A stretch of 64,000 nucleotides of DNA from positions 729,501 to 793,500 of the forward strand of contig NZ_CP126107.1 of the NCBI RefSeq assembly GCF_030123365.1. The letters run 5' to 3'. Below the pieces are notes generated by a model. It searched no databases, was not told the DNA's origin, and was given only the letters and a program-made list of their open reading frames with translations. Shown in pieces: positions 19,937 to 28,568 of the stretch (positions are counted from its first letter, which is position 1; each line of letters opens with the position of its first letter). Origin of the DNA: Neobacillus sp. SuZ13. GTDB taxonomy: Bacteria > Bacillota > Bacilli > Bacillales > Cytobacillaceae. The translations under genes were made by a program, and so were the position numbers.

Positions 19937-20833
19937 TCAAATATTGATATTCCCTTCAATCGTTATAACCGCATTTCCAGCTACTTCAATGATTGGTGCA
20001 TTATTTTCGGAATGAATGGTTATATATAATGTACCTGGTCTGCCAATTGCATGGCCTTGACCTATTTTAAGATGATGTGTTTGCTTATTTGAAAGAAATC
20101 CTTCTAAAAACAAATACCCAGCTAAAGCGCCATTTGCCGCACCAGTTACAGGATCCTCATTTATTCCGATACCAGGGGCGAAGTCCCTTGTATAAATATC
20201 AAACTCCCCATTAGAATCAAAGGTAAATAAATGAGTGGTTGAAATATTATGTTCCCGATTCATGCTGCCTAACTCTTTTAGGTGCGGCTCAGCTAAATCA
20301 ATGGCTTTACGTGTTTTCACTGGAACAAGCAGATGCCAGTTACCAGTATTGCTAAGTTTAATGGGATATCTTTCATCCAAATCAGTTGTTTGGATACCGA
20401 CAAGATGGGCAAGTGTGTCCTTATTGATTTCTATTTCGTGGACCTTTGGAGCGACCTGGGTCATTGAAACACTAATCAATTGATTGTTTTCTTTTATCCA
20501 TTTTACCGGAATCAATCCTACGTTGGTTTCAAAAACAATCTGATCCGTTTTTTCTAACCAATTGTATTTGGTTCCAAGTAACCATGATAGGCCAATTGTT
20601 GCATGACCGCAAAAATTGATTTCCTCCAGCGGTGTAAAATATCGTACTTTAAAGTCTGCCTCAGGATGAGACGAAGGCAATAAAAAAACGGACTCTGGGA
20701 GGTTCAATTCATTGGCAATTTTTTGCATGTCTTCCTCACTTAAATTTTCCGTATCGGGAATGACCCCCGCAGGATTTCCACCAAACGATACATCCGTAAA
20801 AGCATCAATATGGTAAACCGGAAAAGGTTTCAT
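19937..20833 (-). CDS. PhzF-family isomerase-like protein
   Basis: A 298-residue PhzF fold protein: VYHIDAFTDVSFGGNPAGV at residues 6-24, the catalytic glutamate Glu47 in NLPESVFL, and the second-half glycine-rich motif DPVTGAANGALAGY. PhzF proper isomerises a phenazine precursor, but most Bacillus homologues sit outside phenazine clusters and have no known substrate. No phz genes are nearby. ATG 20833 follows AAGGAGGAGAAAC. It is transcribed divergently from a LysR gene, which probably controls it. Confidence 0.9.
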   Translation of the reverse strand: MKPFPVYHIDAFTDVSFGGNPAGVIPDTENLSEEDMQKIANELNLPESVFLLPSSHPEADFKVRYFTPLEEINFCGHATIGLSWLLGTKYNWLEKTDQIVFETNVGLIPVKWIKENNQLISVSMTQVAPKVHEIEINKDTLAHLVGIQTTDLDERYPIKLSNTGNWHLLVPVKTRKAIDLAEPHLKELGSMNREHNISTTHLFTFDSNGEFDIYTRDFAPGIGINEDPVTGAANGALAGYLFLEGFLSNKQTHHLKIGQGHAIGRPGTLYITIHSENNAPIIEVAGNAVITIEGNINI

Positions 20834-20933
20834 GTTTCTCCTCCTTGAACTTTTGTACTTTAATCATATGCACTTCTTTTGTATAAGTAAAATGAATATT
20901 ATGAATTGAATACATGAGGAAATCTTATGCAAA

Positions 20934-20973
20934 TTTACCTCAAAAATAAATAAGTGACCCTATTTTAGGTAAA
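20934..20973. promoter_or_regulatory. Inverted repeat in the phzF-lysR divergent region
   Basis: TTTACCT (20934-20940) and AGGTAAA (20967-20973) form an interrupted inverted repeat just before the LysR ribosome site. It may be an operator for the LysR protein or a leader hairpin. Support is only symmetry and position. Confidence 0.35.
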
Positions 20974-20988
20974 CGGAGGAGGAAGCCC

Positions 20989-21861
20989 ATGACTGTTTTT
21001 CAATATGAAGTATTTCTTAAGGTTGTAGACACAGGTAACTTTACTAAGGCAGGTGAAATTTTAGGACTCACGCAATCTGGTGTCAGCCATAATATATCTG
21101 CTTTGGAATCAGAATTGGGGATCATTCTATTAAATAGAGGAAGAAATGGTGTTTCTTTGACGGACGCAGGAAAACGGATGATTGGACATATGAGAAATAT
21201 TGTTTCAGAGTCGGAACAGATTAAACAAAAGACGGCTGCAATTCTTGGGATAGAAATGGGTAAAGTCAAGATTGGAAGTTTTCCAAGTGCATCAGCTAAA
21301 TTATTTCCTGGAATTATATCCCATTTTAAAAGCAGGTATGAAGGGATTGAACTGGAACTTTACGAGGGGAGCTACGACGAAATTACTGAATGGGTAGAAA
21401 ATGGAGTGATTGATATTGGATTTGTTTCCTTGCCAGTTAAAAGATTAGAGACGATTCCTCTTTTAAAAGATAAATTAGTTGTGCTAGTACCTAGCGGTCA
21501 CCCTTTCCATGATTATAAAACCTTAACCATAGAGCAGTTATCGAAGGAACCCTTTATCATGCCAAAGGCTGGCTGTGAAGTGTTGATAAAGGAAAGATTT
21601 CAATCCAATGGATTAAAACCCAATATTCAATTTGAGGTAGAAGATAATCAAACCATTATCTCTATGGTTCAAGAAGGACTTGGGCTAACAGTGGTTCCTC
21701 AATTAACATTACCAAACTGGTTAACACAAGTTTCTACTGTTAACCTTGTTCCTGAAACCTATCGTTCTATTGGATTAGCAGTAAAGTCTATTAAGGATTG
21801 TCTGCCTGCTGTAAAAGAATTTATTAATGCCTCGCAGAAATTGGTGAAAACAAATAGTTAA
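20989..21861 (+). CDS. LysR-family transcriptional regulator
   Basis: A 290-residue LysR-type protein. The N-terminal winged helix-turn-helix (residues 2-61) contains GNFTKAGEILGLTQSGVSHN and is followed by a substrate-binding type effector domain (about 90-285). The gene is divergent from the PhzF-family gene with 155 bp between start codons, the standard arrangement for a LysR regulator and its target. GGAGGAGGAAGCCC precedes the ATG. The effector is unknown. Confidence 0.92.
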   Translation: MTVFQYEVFLKVVDTGNFTKAGEILGLTQSGVSHNISALESELGIILLNRGRNGVSLTDAGKRMIGHMRNIVSESEQIKQKTAAILGIEMGKVKIGSFPSASAKLFPGIISHFKSRYEGIELELYEGSYDEITEWVENGVIDIGFVSLPVKRLETIPLLKDKLVVLVPSGHPFHDYKTLTIEQLSKEPFIMPKAGCEVLIKERFQSNGLKPNIQFEVEDNQTIISMVQEGLGLTVVPQLTLPNWLTQVSTVNLVPETYRSIGLAVKSIKDCLPAVKEFINASQKLVKTNS

Positions 21862-21928
21862 ATAACCTTGCCAATATAACCGAAGAAAGAGTGCTTTTTT
21901 ATAGGTCCGAGTTAGTTAGATAAATTAA

Positions 21929-21958
21929 AAAAGTCCTTATCGATACATAAGGACTTTT
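21929..21958. terminator. Bidirectional terminator
   Basis: A 12-bp perfect stem AAAAGTCCTTAT / ATAAGGACTTTT with a six-base loop lies between the convergent LysR and NlpC genes. Confidence 0.85.
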
Positions 21959-21962
21959 GAAA

Positions 21963-22769
21963 CTAGAGTTGTCTTGCTCCAAGATAGCGAGATTTCCAGT
22001 AAGAGATATTCATATTGGAAATTTCAACTCCTCGGGAACCAGAATGAATGAACTTACCATTTCCTACGTAGATTCCCATATGTGAAGGACCTTTTTTATA
22101 CGTTTCGTAATAGACAAAATCGCCAACGGATAAAGTAGACACAGGTTTCATCTTGTTCCAATATCCAGCAACAGTCTGACGAGATACGGATTTTTGTTTG
22201 TTGATCACATAGTAAATAAATCCACTGCAGTCAAATCCGCTTGGAGTAGTTCCTCCCCATTTGTAAGGGCTGCCAACCACGGTTTTAGCGTTTTGAATCA
22301 ACTTGTTTTTATTAATGGTAGACACTGCAGGGTTATTTGCTGCGGGAGCTGGAGCAACAGGTGATGTTACAGGACTACTACTAATTTTTAATTTTTGACC
22401 TATTCGAATTAGATTCGATTTCAATCGATTCCCCGCTTTTAGTTGTGTCACAGTTGTCCTATACTTCTTTGCGATTGATGACAAGCTATCACCGGATTTT
22501 ACCGTATATACTAATGAAGATCGACTGGTGCTAGTTTTAGTCACGGCCTTGCCTTTTTCAGGTATGTATATACTTTGACCTATTTTGATTCTATCACTTG
22601 ATAATTTATTAGCTTTCTTAATCTCTGAAACTGATATTTTATATTGCTTTGAATACTTTGATAAAGTATCCCCACTTTTAACTTTGATTGTTGCAGCCAT
22701 GGCTGAAGTACTATATAAGGAAGTCCCGAATACTGTAGCTGTAACTAATGCTATAATTTTCTTTTTCAT
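21963..22769 (-). CDS. Secreted LysM-LysM-NlpC/P60 peptidoglycan endopeptidase
   Basis: A 268-residue secreted hydrolase: signal peptide 1-25, two LysM domains (about 27-70 and 87-129) that bind glycan strands, a Pro/Ala-rich linker (132-150), and an NlpC/P60 domain with catalytic Cys181 (FDCSGF), His230 (GPSHMGIY) and His242. The layout matches the DL-endopeptidases of the LytE/LytF/CwlS group, which cut the gamma-D-Glu to diaminopimelate bond. Two LysM repeats are fewer than in LytE. I chose ATG 22769 after AAGGGGATAAA; the in-frame start 17 codons upstream would disrupt the signal peptide. A WalR-like box lies about 92 bp upstream. Confidence 0.93.
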   Translation of the reverse strand: MKKKIIALVTATVFGTSLYSTSAMAATIKVKSGDTLSKYSKQYKISVSEIKKANKLSSDRIKIGQSIYIPEKGKAVTKTSTSRSSLVYTVKSGDSLSSIAKKYRTTVTQLKAGNRLKSNLIRIGQKLKISSSPVTSPVAPAPAANNPAVSTINKNKLIQNAKTVVGSPYKWGGTTPSGFDCSGFIYYVINKQKSVSRQTVAGYWNKMKPVSTLSVGDFVYYETYKKGPSHMGIYVGNGKFIHSGSRGVEISNMNISYWKSRYLGARQL

Positions 22770-22860
22770 TTTTATCCCCTTAGTAATCGTTTCTTTTACT
22801 AATTTTAGTTTACATATCACTTGAATAATTTGCTATAATTTGTCGAAATCGTAAAACGAA

Positions 22861-22877
22861 TGTAATGACTTTGTAAT
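22861..22877. promoter_or_regulatory. Candidate WalR (YycF) box
   Basis: TGTAAT, five bases, TGTAAT matches the WalR direct-repeat consensus TGTWAH-N5-TGTWAH exactly. It lies 92 bp upstream of a LysM-NlpC hydrolase, a class often controlled by WalRK. The box is read on the strand opposite to that gene, which weakens the case. Confidence 0.45.
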
Positions 22878-22894
22878 AAATTGTAGTTTAATCA

Positions 22895-23221
22895 GATATT
22901 GATAGTTTGTTAAAAGAAACCACAAAATTAGTCATAAACCGCCTTAAAGGTATGGGAATAAAGGTAATCATAATTAACGGGGATAATCAGCAGACAGTAA
23001 AAGCAATAGCTGGACAAGTAGGTATAGAAAATGTAATTGCTGAGGTTCGTCAAGAAGGAAAGGCTGATGAAATTAAGAAATTGCAGGCAGAAGGGAAGAG
23101 GATTGCAATGGTTGGTTACGGTATCAACAATGCTCCAGCGCTTGCCCATAATACTCTAGGTATACCTGTCACTGCTTTTGAAACAAGTGAACCATACCAC
23201 GAAATTCTTAAAACTTTCTAA
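22895..23221 (+). pseudogene. Remnant of a P1B-type (copper) transporting ATPase
   Basis: About 105 residues resemble the hinge and phosphorylation-domain end of CopA-type ATPases: KGMGIKVIIINGDNQQTVKA and QEGKADEIKKLQAEGKRIAM. The essential GDGINDAPAL motif is changed to GYGINNAPAL, so both invariant aspartates are lost. The N-terminal metal-binding and membrane domains and the phosphorylated DKTG motif are absent, and the sequence diverges after APALAHNTLGI. The frame begins right after a stop at 22889, and no ribosome site precedes it. Confidence 0.8.
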
Positions 23222-23271
23222 AATTTTTCTAAAACATCCTTAAACATTATTCTGCCAAAGGAGGGTAATCG

Positions 23272-23411
23272 ATGGGGAAAACTGTCGGTTAAATAGGAGC
23301 GGGAAACCAACTCCACAAGATCCATCAACCCAGGGTAATGGTCAAGGAAACGGTCAAGGCGCGAATAAAGGAAAACATGCTCCAAACACACCTAATCCAA
23401 ATGAGAGGTAG
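23272..23411 (+). pseudogene. Degenerate short coding remnant, Q/G/N-rich
   Basis: An ATG at 23272 after AAAGGAGGGTAATCG opens only six codons before TAA. In another frame the following 110 bases read through a low-complexity Q/G/N-rich peptide (QGNGQGNGQGANKGK) to a TAG at 23411. This looks like a small gene broken by a frameshift. I do not recognise the family. Confidence 0.4.
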
Positions 23412-23457
23412 TTGGTAATGTCGCAGGATGACCTTTATATGTAATGGTTAAAAAACT

Positions 23458-23529
23458 AACCAAACGTTTGATTAAATCGTTAGAGAGCTTGGTATATAAG
23501 GGCTTAACCGACTAATCAGACGTTTGATT
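23458..23529. promoter_or_regulatory. Two near-identical palindromes, orphan operator pair
   Basis: AACCAAACGTTTGATT (23458-23473) and AATCAGACGTTTGATT (23514-23529) are imperfect 16-bp palindromes 56 bp apart. They resemble TetR-family operators. A possible -10 TATATA lies between them. No intact gene begins nearby: the purine permease ends at 23541 on the opposite strand. Confidence 0.5.
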
Positions 23530-23540
23530 AAAAAGTTTAC

Positions 23541-24827
23541 TTAAAATACATATGGAATTATAAAATTGCTAATAAACAGAATGGCAATCAAATATAGCGC
23601 AGGGTGAACTTCCTTCCCTTTCCCCATTAAAAGCTTCATCAATGGGTATAGAATAAAGCCGATAGCCATGCCATCTGCAATGCTATACGTCAATGGAATC
23701 AGTACAATAATCAGAAGTGCTGGGAAACTCTCTGTTAAATCGTCCATAGAAATATGAACAATGTTCTGCAGCATTAGTACACCGATTAAGATGAGAATGG
23801 GTGACACCGCACTGGCGGGAACCATTTTAATCACTGGAATAAACAAAATCGAAACAAGAAACATAAACCCGGCAACAACGCTGGTTAAACCTGTTCTTCC
23901 ACCAGCGGTAATCCCCGCTGCAGCTTCTACTGATGAAACGGTAGGACTCGTTCCAAAGATTCCAGCAGATAAAACCGAAACAGCAGTTGCCTGGAGTGAT
24001 TTTTTACTGCTCTCAGGGCGGTTTAACATCTTGCTCTGTCCATGGATCAAGCCGATATTTTCAAACACAACCACCATTGCAAATGAAATAGAGGTTAGCC
24101 AGAATACGATATTACCTGCTTGTGCCCACGAAGCCTTCCCAAACACATCAAAGTATTCATTGAAAGAGGCCGTTGAAAAAGACCCCCCCTCAAAAGTGGC
24201 TCCTCCAAGCCAAATCGATATTAACGAGGTAATAATAATACTTAATAAAAGATTTCCTGGCACATTTTTAATAAATAAAAAAACCGTAATAATCAAACCA
24301 ATAAATGTTGTAATGACTGAGGGACTGCTTAAATCCCCAATGGCAAGCAGGGTGTGCTCAGAATTAGTAATAATACCAGCATTGTCAAACCCAATTAAAA
24401 TCAATAAAATTCCAATGCCAATCGTAATGGCTTCTTTTAAGGAATTAGGAATGGCGGATGTAATTACTTTTGCCATTGGTGTAAAGGCAATAGCAACAAA
24501 GATCAGCCCTGAAACAAAAGTCATCGCCAACGCTTCTTGCCATGTGAATCCCCCTGATTGAACGATGGTATAGGTAAACATCGCATTGAGCCCCATACCA
24601 GGAATGAGAAGAAGAGGGGAATTACTCCATAATCCTGCAAGTATACATCCAAAAAAACTAGTTAATATTGTCGCAATGATTCCCGCCTCTATCGGAATTC
24701 CAGCTACTGCCAAAATCGTTGCGTTGACAATAATAATGTAGACCGCGGTTATATATGAAATAAAACCTGCAGAAAATTCGCTTGTGATTGTCGTACCATG
24801 TTCATGTAATTTAAAAAATCGTTCCAT
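23541..24827 (-). CDS. AzgA-family purine permease (PbuG/PbuO-like)
   Basis: A 428-residue membrane protein of the AzgA branch of NCS2-like transporters. EFSAGFISYITAVYIIIVNA near the N-terminus, PGMGLNAMFTYTIV, and the segment GTSPTVSSVEAAAGITAGGR are its markers. B. subtilis PbuG and PbuO carry hypoxanthine and guanine by proton symport, so a purine base is the likely substrate. AAAGGGGATTGAT precedes the ATG. I see no purine riboswitch in the leader; the gene is divergent from a LysR gene, which may control it. Confidence 0.9.
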   Translation of the reverse strand: MERFFKLHEHGTTITSEFSAGFISYITAVYIIIVNATILAVAGIPIEAGIIATILTSFFGCILAGLWSNSPLLLIPGMGLNAMFTYTIVQSGGFTWQEALAMTFVSGLIFVAIAFTPMAKVITSAIPNSLKEAITIGIGILLILIGFDNAGIITNSEHTLLAIGDLSSPSVITTFIGLIITVFLFIKNVPGNLLLSIIITSLISIWLGGATFEGGSFSTASFNEYFDVFGKASWAQAGNIVFWLTSISFAMVVVFENIGLIHGQSKMLNRPESSKKSLQATAVSVLSAGIFGTSPTVSSVEAAAGITAGGRTGLTSVVAGFMFLVSILFIPVIKMVPASAVSPILILIGVLMLQNIVHISMDDLTESFPALLIIVLIPLTYSIADGMAIGFILYPLMKLLMGKGKEVHPALYLIAILFISNFIIPYVF

Positions 24828-24946
24828 ATCAATCCCCTTTCTAACGACCGATGAAATCGATAGTTATCATATCATGGACTTGCACTATACGAAAAATATA
24901 TAATTTATATAGAAACCATACATTTTTTATATAGTAGGAGAAATCA

Positions 24947-25825
24947 ATGGACATTAAACAATTACGGTATTTTATAGCAATAGCTGAGGAAAAGAATATT
25001 ACAGCGGCTGCTAATCGGCTGCATATGTCTCAACCTCCACTCAGCATACAGTTGAAACAATTGGAGGATGAGCTAGGTGTTAGATTAATCGAGCGAAAGG
25101 GTAAGAGTATGGAGTTAACTGATAAAGGAAATGTGCTCTATAATCGTGCTTTGCATCTTGTGAACAGTGTGGAAGAACTAAAAATTGAGTTACAGGAAAC
25201 AGAAGAGGGAAAAAGGGGCGTTCTCTCTGTGGGGATCAATACCTTACCGGTTACGGGATTTCCAGAAATGCTCCAATCCTTCCACAAAAAATATCCCCTT
25301 GTTTCTATAAAAGTGGTTCAAAATGATTCTCTTTATTTAGCGGAAATGGTAAAAACGCGGGCTATTGAAATGGCATTTGTACGGCTTCCACTTGAACATC
25401 GTGGTTTGACTTATCATCATCTAATTAATGAGCCCTTTGTTTTCGTGAGCAAGAAGGAGGCAAATATACACTCTTTGGCAGAAATTTCTCATATGCCCCT
25501 AATTATTCCAAGTTCTGAGGGCCTAGGCATCTATAACACTATTCATGAGGCATTTTCTATACAAAAGCTTCCACTAATAAGTATTGCGGAATGCTCTGAT
25601 ATGCAAGTATTAATGGAGATGGTTAAGGGAGGGATGGGAGCAACAATCGTGCCAAAATCTGTTTTAGATATCTATGGAAACAAAAGTCTCTACTCAACAC
25701 CGATTATGGATGCTAATTTAACCTCTTCTTTAGGAGTCATTTGGCTTGAACATCATTTTGTCTCAGCGCCTGTAAAAAATTTTTTTGAGCTGGTCAAGGA
25801 ATCCTATAGGCTTTCAAAGCTTTAA
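24947..25825 (+). CDS. LysR-family transcriptional regulator
   Basis: A 292-residue LysR protein; the N-terminal helix-turn-helix spans KNITAAANRLHMSQPPLSIQ (residues 16-35) and the effector domain covers about 90-290. It belongs to the CatR/BenM/AlsR-like group by its DIKQLRYFIAIAEE start. The gene is divergent from the purine permease with 119 bp between them. That region is AT-rich and holds CTATA / TATAG half sites that could be its box. GTAGGAGAAATCA precedes the ATG. Confidence 0.92.
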   Translation: MDIKQLRYFIAIAEEKNITAAANRLHMSQPPLSIQLKQLEDELGVRLIERKGKSMELTDKGNVLYNRALHLVNSVEELKIELQETEEGKRGVLSVGINTLPVTGFPEMLQSFHKKYPLVSIKVVQNDSLYLAEMVKTRAIEMAFVRLPLEHRGLTYHHLINEPFVFVSKKEANIHSLAEISHMPLIIPSSEGLGIYNTIHEAFSIQKLPLISIAECSDMQVLMEMVKGGMGATIVPKSVLDIYGNKSLYSTPIMDANLTSSLGVIWLEHHFVSAPVKNFFELVKESYRLSKL

Positions 25826-25923
25826 GACATCTTTATCTTGGTTATCCTGACAAATATTAATCAACAAGTGAACAAGTTTGAAAATAGATTTGATATCTTT
25901 GGCAATCGATGATGATGAAAGTT

Positions 25924-25956
25924 AAAAAAAGTATCCCCTGGATTTATCCAGGGGGC
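25924..25956 (-). terminator. Terminator of the histidine phosphatase gene
   Basis: TCCCCTGGA / TCCAGGGG with a short TTTA loop; on the minus strand it is followed by a seven-T run. Confidence 0.85.
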
Positions 25957-25960
25957 GAAG

Positions 25961-26593
25961 TTATTTTAGATAGTATTTATCTCTAAAAGAAGTGTCAGCA
26001 ATCTTGTCTACATAAAATTCACCATTCAAATATTTGAGTACAGAAACACTGCAATTATCATGGTGAATATACCTGCTCATTTTTGCTAATTGCATTAAGT
26101 AGTTGCCGATTGTTACCCCATGTGAGAATACGAGAACATTTCCACCGTCATTTTTATGCTTATGAATGATTTCATCGATAGCAGAGCTGGTTCGTGAAAA
26201 AAGCTGTAAGTAGGATTCTCCTTCTGGGGCTGACAGATTTAGATCCTTAAGACTAAACAAGGTCTCTAGTATATTTCCATATTGAGCTAGAATTTCTGTT
26301 TGTAATAGGGATTCCAAAACCCCAAAGTTCATTTCCTTTAGACGTGGATCAGTAATGATGGGGATATTCCGATGGCCAATGGCATACCTAGCCGTATCTA
26401 CTACTCTCTGGCTTTCACTTGCGTATACTGCATTAAATTCTATATCAGATAAACCGATTCCTAAAGATTTAGCCTGTTCAATTCCTTTATCCGTAAGAGG
26501 TGAATCACAAAATCCCTGTAATCGCTTCTCTACATTAAAATGGGTCTCTCCATGCCGGACAAAATAAAGCTTCACTTCTTTTTCAAGGGACAC
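25961..26593 (-). CDS. Histidine phosphatase family protein (phosphoglycerate mutase-like)
   Basis: A 210-residue phosphatase with the phosphohistidine motif YFVRHGETHFN near the N-terminus, LTDKG, YASESQRVVDTA and the second catalytic histidine in VLVFSHGVTIGN. Members dephosphorylate sugars, nucleotides or cofactors; the substrate is open. I chose GTG 26593 because GAAGGTGG lies just upstream and residues before it are not conserved; the longer frame begins 33 codons earlier. Confidence 0.88.
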   Translation of the reverse strand: MSLEKEVKLYFVRHGETHFNVEKRLQGFCDSPLTDKGIEQAKSLGIGLSDIEFNAVYASESQRVVDTARYAIGHRNIPIITDPRLKEMNFGVLESLLQTEILAQYGNILETLFSLKDLNLSAPEGESYLQLFSRTSSAIDEIIHKHKNDGGNVLVFSHGVTIGNYLMQLAKMSRYIHHDNCSVSVLKYLNGEFYVDKIADTSFRDKYYLK

Positions 26594-26723
26594 GCGGAAC
26601 CACCTTCTTTGTATTGGATTTAATTGATTGATAAAATGAATTTTACCACACCTTTCGAGTAGTTTGTAATTAATTACACCAGGCATTTCCAATCTAACCA
26701 GGTGGAAGGTATTATTTTAGGAA

Positions 26724-27317
26724 ATGTTTGAACGGATAGGAGTTTTCATTTTGGAAAGAGGATGGGCAAAAATAAATGCAGTTTTAATTGCAGATGATTC
26801 AAAGACATTTGTAACTAGAAGAATACCAGAAGCAAATCTTGAATTCGGTGGGATTCGTGGAGACAGGCACTTTGGTGTAACCTGTAAGGCTGATTCAAGG
26901 CAGCCGATGTATCCAAGAGGAACAGAGATTCTAAACCGCCGCCAGATAACAATTGTGTCTGTGGAAGAATTAGTCAGGATTGCAGAAGAATTAGGTGTTG
27001 AATCTGTTCTGCCTGAATGGTTAGGTGCAAATCTCTTGCTAAAGGAATTTCCCGATTTGACGAAACTCACCATGGGTTCACGAATTCTATTTCCAAGTGG
27101 TGCTGGATTAATATGTATGGGGGAAAACCAGCCTTGCACCTTGCCTGGGGATGAAATCCAAAAGCATTATGAAGATCATGAAAAGTTATCCTTCCGGTTT
27201 GTACGTGCAGGTTATAAGCGGCGGGGGATTGTATGTGCAGTAGAAAGGCCTGGAATCATTCACGAAAATGATGAAGTGCAAATTTTGGTTAATGATTTTA
27301 AAAATCCAATGCAATAA
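26724..27317 (+). CDS. MOSC domain protein
   Basis: A 197-residue MOSC-type protein with the conserved cysteine in MGENQPC (about residue 137) and the motif GIRGDRHFG near residue 43. MOSC domains carry sulfur or bind molybdenum cofactor intermediates; simple ones may act on N-hydroxylated compounds. The window also encodes a sulfite-oxidase-family enzyme about 10 kb away, but the two are not linked. The ribosome site is weak (TTTAGG three bases before ATG); a TTG nine codons later is an alternative start. Confidence 0.82.
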   Translation: MFERIGVFILERGWAKINAVLIADDSKTFVTRRIPEANLEFGGIRGDRHFGVTCKADSRQPMYPRGTEILNRRQITIVSVEELVRIAEELGVESVLPEWLGANLLLKEFPDLTKLTMGSRILFPSGAGLICMGENQPCTLPGDEIQKHYEDHEKLSFRFVRAGYKRRGIVCAVERPGIIHENDEVQILVNDFKNPMQ

Positions 27318-27412
27318 TTGGCTGGGAATGACAACGTACATAAATTCACAAATACTGGGCGAACATTGACAGGTGCTGTCCGCCTGGTATTTTATGGTTG
27401 AAGTTTTAATTC

Positions 27413-27556
27413 TCACAAATTTGTTTCCACATATTTGTAATATTCATGTCTTAATTCTTGTAATGTTAACTCATAAAACTGACGATCATCAGTTGATTTA
27501 TAAATTTCCATGTTTAGTAACTGCTGGATGATTAACTGTTTTTCATTACCTCTCAC
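27413..27556 (-). CDS. Small FbpA-like protein (Fur-regulated basic protein A family)
   Basis: A 47-residue ORF. The sequence KQLIIQQLLNMEIYKSTDDR followed by QFYELTLQELRHEYYKYV matches the pattern of FbpA-family proteins: a leucine-rich helix, an I/VYK turn, then QxYELTLxELxxEY. FbpA homologues in Bacillus belong to the Fur iron-sparing response. GTG 27556 has GAAGGAGA ten bases upstream. It follows the IDEAL-domain gene by 42 bp on the same strand, so the two form a likely operon. Confidence 0.65.
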   Translation of the reverse strand: MRGNEKQLIIQQLLNMEIYKSTDDRQFYELTLQELRHEYYKYVETNL

Positions 27557-27598
27557 TCTGGATTGCTCTCCTTCAGAAATGTGATTTATAGTACCTGA

Positions 27599-28015
27599 TT
27601 ATTGATAATAATGGTTCATGACTGAGTTATTTAAATAGTTCTTTAATTTCACCTTAAGGTCACTAGATTCTATTAATTTTTTTGTATGATTTAAAAATAA
27701 CTCTTCATCCCTTTTTTCTAGTGCCAGATCTATTTGAAATTGCAAATAGTTTAAGTTCAATTCTAAGTCAAAGTCAGTTACAAGCTTTCCTTGGTAAAAA
27801 TAATGGTCCAAATCTTCAAGGGCTATATAGAAATGTCCTTGGTTATTGATGGTAGCTAGAACATACCAACTATTATTAAAAGTAAAGCTTTGTTCATTAG
27901 GGACTTCAATTATATCCATTTTGTTAATAGTTAAGGTAGTTGCATGTATACTACCTGGAAAAAAACAGTCAGTTTGATGTGTAAACGTTTCTTTTGCGAT
28001 GAAATACTGAATCAT
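27599..28015 (-). CDS. IDEAL-domain protein
   Basis: A 138-residue protein. The C-terminal stretch LNYLQFQIDLALEKRDEELF (residues 88-107) matches the IDEAL domain, a short helical Firmicutes module named for its sequence and found in small regulators. The N-terminal half (WYVLATINNQGHFYIALEDL) is a beta-rich region I do not recognise. ATG 28015 follows GGGGAGGTATAAGT. Together with the FbpA-like gene it forms a two-gene unit. Its function is unknown. Confidence 0.7.
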   Translation of the reverse strand: MIQYFIAKETFTHQTDCFFPGSIHATTLTINKMDIIEVPNEQSFTFNNSWYVLATINNQGHFYIALEDLDHYFYQGKLVTDFDLELNLNYLQFQIDLALEKRDEELFLNHTKKLIESSDLKVKLKNYLNNSVMNHYYQ

Positions 28016-28188
28016 ACTTATACCTCCCCGAAAAAAAGCGTAATGGAATGTTTTTGAGATTTTAATTGAATTTATTTATAGCTACACAAACGTATTTTCC
28101 CTTTATAAATTTGATTTAAACGTTAAATCTCTTAATTAAGTAATTAATCTCTACAACACCCAAGTTACAGCAAGGTCAGGTAGAATAA

Positions 28189-28203
28189 TTATTGTCATAA
28201 TCA
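28189..28203. promoter_or_regulatory. Weak Fur-box-like site
   Basis: TTATTGTCATAATCA matches the 7-1-7 Fur box at 10 of 14 informative positions. It lies about 175 bp upstream of the IDEAL/FbpA-like pair, so it is of interest because FbpA genes are Fur targets, but the match is poor. Confidence 0.25.
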
Positions 28204-28290
28204 TTTTCTACGAGCTTTCTTTCATTGATATACCTACACCACATGCATAAAAAGGAGTGTAGTGGCCCTGGATATTATTTCATTACTTCT

Positions 28291-28325
28291 AAAAAAACAA
28301 AAAAGGAACGGAGAAAACCGTTCCC
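28291..28325 (-). terminator. Orphan terminator (minus strand)
   Basis: GGAACGG / CCGTTCC stem with loop AGAAAA; read leftwards it is followed by T-rich sequence (complement of AAAAAAACAAAAAA). No gene ends here on the minus strand, so it is probably left from a lost gene. Confidence 0.6.
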
Positions 28326-28424
28326 TTCTTGACCACATGCTGATTCCTGCTTAGGTATTTAATTACTTAGAGAATTTTAGTTTAATATCACCATCATAAG
28401 TACATTCCATATTTCAAACAAGCC

Positions 28425-28568
28425 ATGGCGTATACAAGTAGCCATATGTATAAGCCAGATGCAGAGCTTACTTCTGTAGTTTCTGGTTCAGTTGAAGCGG
28501 GAGTTATTAATCAAGGTGTATCTATTACTAAAACTCATGCTTCGATCCAAACCTATTCACCTATTTAA
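28425..28568 (+). other. 47-codon ORF, probable gene remnant
   Basis: The frame encodes a peptide with an alternating pattern (SVVSGSVEAGVINQGVSITK) and ends at a TAA at 28568. No ribosome binding site precedes the ATG. The ORF overlaps the first codons of the NtrC-type remnant that follows. It is likely the tail of an unrelated lost gene; I do not recognise the family. Confidence 0.3.

Noticed and set aside
23761..24561. 266-codon frame antisense to the purine permease
   Set aside because: A codon-bias shadow of a well-supported transporter; lacks a ribosome site and domain motifs.
24828..24946. Purine riboswitch before the AzgA permease
   Set aside because: The 119-bp leader is AT-rich and lacks the conserved aptamer loops; LysR control is more likely.
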